Below are positions 12,807 to 14,040 of a DNA stretch of 14,040 nt, piece after piece; within the stretch, counting starts at the first letter, position 1; each line of letters starts with the position of its first letter. The stretch spans positions 1 to 14,040 of the forward strand of contig JAOARK010000323.1 of the NCBI GenBank assembly GCA_025210575.1, in the 5' to 3' direction. Below the pieces are notes generated by a model, which saw nothing but the letters and a program-made list of their open reading frames with translations, was not told where the DNA came from and ran no database searches. The DNA is from Schleiferiaceae bacterium. Its GTDB lineage: Bacteria; Bacteroidota; Bacteroidia; Flavobacteriales; Schleiferiaceae. The position numbers and the translations under genes were made by a program.

Positions 12807-13942
12807 ACACCTTAAGACTGAAAAAAGGGAAAGAAAAACCATTAGCAAGGAAACATCCATGGATCTTTTCTGGTGCTTTTCAAAAAATTGATTCTGACTT
12901 AAAAAATGGATCATGGGTAACCGTTGAAAACGCTCAAGGCGAATTTGTGTGTTGCGGTCACTTTTCAATTGGTTCAATTGCAGTGCGGGTATTATCCTAT
13001 TCTAGAAAAGAAGACATTCAGAATTTTTATGAGGAAAAGGTCTTGGATGCATATAACTATAGAAAGCAGTTAAATCTGCCCAATGAAAACACGAATATTT
13101 ATAGGCTTGTTTTTGGAGAGGGTGATGGTTTAGCAGGGCTTATTATTGATTATTATAATCAGCATGTTGTTGTACAATGCCATAGTGCAGGAATGCAAGC
13201 AGATTTAAAGTTTATCAAAGAGGCACTTTTAGCGCTACCTGAAGAGATTGAAACCATATACGCAAAAAGCGAAAAGGAAGGTGAATTCTTGTTCGGAGAG
13301 CAGGACTCAGTAATTGGAATAGAAAATGGAGCTCAGTTTTTGATAAACTGGGTTGAAGGTCAAAAGACTGGATTTTTCATTGATCAAAGAGAGAATCGAA
13401 ACCTTCTAAAGTCTTTATCTCATAACAAAAATGTATTGAACGTTTTTAGCTACACCGGAGGCTTTTCTGTTTATGCTCTTCTAGGTGGTGCTCGCAAAGT
13501 GGTTTCAGTAGACCTTTCTCAATCTGCGATTGAATTGGCCAATAAAAATGCTCAACTCAACAATGCAGAAGAGAGACATGAAGGCCATGCTATAGATGCA
13601 TTCGACCATATAAAGAAGGAAGCGATGAATTACGATATTGTTGTTTTAGATCCTCCTGCCTTTGCAAAAAGAAGAAATGCAAGTCACAATGCAGTGCAAG
13701 GATATAAGCGCTTAAACGCGCTCACAATGAAGAAGATGAAAAAAGGTGCGTTACTCTTTACCTTTTCTTGCTCACAAAATATATCAAGGCAATTGTTTAA
13801 TGATACTATCAGAGCTGCAGCTATTGAAGCAGGAAGAAACATTCGAATTCTTCATCAATTATATCAACCTATAGATCATCCCATAAATATATTTCACCCT
13901 GAAGGGGAATATCTAAAAGGATTGGTTTTACAAGTTAGTTAG
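12803..13942 (+). CDS. rlmI: RlmI-type class I SAM-dependent rRNA methyltransferase
   Basis: A 379-residue enzyme of the RlmI/RlmK family, which makes 5-methylcytosine in 23S rRNA (C1962 in E. coli). Residues 1-70 are the N-terminal PUA RNA-binding domain (KHPWIFSGAF at 17-26). A central domain follows, and the Rossmann methyltransferase spans about 175-379. Visible motifs are GQKTGFFIDQRENR at 186-199, SAM motif VFSYTGGFS at 214-222, acidic VVSVDLS at 233-239, DPPAFAK at 283-289 and the catalytic cysteine in FSCS (C323). It is the last gene of the operon. Its start overlaps the upstream stop by four bases (ATGA), implying translational coupling, and its end overlaps a convergent gene by eight bases. 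The exact target nucleotide is inferred from the family. Confidence 0.9.
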   Translation: MNTLRLKKGKEKPLARKHPWIFSGAFQKIDSDLKNGSWVTVENAQGEFVCCGHFSIGSIAVRVLSYSRKEDIQNFYEEKVLDAYNYRKQLNLPNENTNIYRLVFGEGDGLAGLIIDYYNQHVVVQCHSAGMQADLKFIKEALLALPEEIETIYAKSEKEGEFLFGEQDSVIGIENGAQFLINWVEGQKTGFFIDQRENRNLLKSLSHNKNVLNVFSYTGGFSVYALLGGARKVVSVDLSQSAIELANKNAQLNNAEERHEGHAIDAFDHIKKEAMNYDIVVLDPPAFAKRRNASHNAVQGYKRLNALTMKKMKKGALLFTFSCSQNISRQLFNDTIRAAAIEAGRNIRILHQLYQPIDHPINIFHPEGEYLKGLVLQVS

Positions 13943-14040
13943 CCTGCGATTGTTCTTGCTGCTGACGCTCTAGCTCTTCCATTTTTTGAAAATAAACCTC
14001 CATATAGTCAGTATTAAGGTCAAGGAGATTTTCTAGCGTC
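13935..14040 (-). CDS. C-terminal end of an unidentified gene cut by the right window edge
   Basis: The minus-strand frame ending in TAA at 13937-13935 is open to the window edge and gives the last 34 residues of a protein (TLENLLDLNTDYMEVYFQKM, then a tail rich in Glu and Gln ending EQSQAN). The predicted structure is one charged helix. The frame is open throughout while the other frames of this strand contain stops, and the composition is protein-like, but 34 residues are too few to name it. It is convergent with the methyltransferase gene and overlaps its end by eight bases. Confidence 0.55.
   Translation of the reverse strand, partial: TLENLLDLNTDYMEVYFQKMEELERQQQEQSQAN

Overview
The window looks like a piece of chromosome from an AT-rich Bacteroidota bacterium, most likely a marine flavobacterium-like lineage. 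Several things point that way. There are family-restricted proteins (DUF3822, a stand-alone HsdR-N-like nuclease-fold protein, MbnP-like lipoproteins, a Bacteroidota-type Mpl ligase). Shine-Dalgarno sequences are nearly absent. The Bacteroidota -7 promoter octamer TAnnTTTG recurs 18-37 bases upstream of five minus-strand transcription units. I saw no rRNA, tRNA, insertion sequence, CRISPR array, phage gene or attachment site, and no gene-free stretch longer than about 110 bases.

Layout. Bases 1-4652 are all minus strand: a Mur ligase of the Mpl type cut by the left edge (1-1019); two abutting MbnP-like lipoproteins (1088-1852, 1853-2614); an unusual PlsC-like acyltransferase (2721-3488); a NudL-type Nudix hydrolase (3536-4171); and dps (4176-4652). 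oxyR (4754-5686) is divergent from dps across a 101-base control region. It meets, tail to tail, a two-gene minus-strand unit: a DUF1684 protein (7074-7673) translationally coupled to a DASS-family anion symporter (5683-7074). rdgB (7720-8301) is divergent from that unit and overlaps the tail of a compact minus-strand operon (10252 to 8282) encoding a single-pass membrane protein, a DUF3822 protein and RsmD. From 10362 a tight plus-strand operon runs to 13942: RecD/Pif1-like helicase, PlsC-like acyltransferase, HsdR-N-like PD-(D/E)XK protein, and RlmI-type rRNA methyltransferase. The last 106 bases hold the C-terminus of another minus-strand gene.

How the genes work together. Most are core housekeeping: cell-wall recycling (Mpl), phospholipid synthesis or remodelling (two acyltransferases), nucleotide-pool cleaning (RdgB, Nudix), rRNA modification (RsmD, RlmI), DNA metabolism (helicase). 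The clearest regulatory module is oxyR-dps-Nudix, a peroxide-response unit. OxyR keeps the C199/C208 redox pair, and Dps keeps every ferroxidase ligand position (one as Glu instead of Asp). A perfect 8+8 inverted repeat sits just upstream of the oxyR start. I did not find a convincing new multi-gene defence or mobile system. The spots most worth a second look are the paired MbnP-like lipoproteins, the membrane protein plus DUF3822 pair, the acyltransferase with altered catalytic motifs, and the orphan HsdR-N-like protein in a housekeeping operon.
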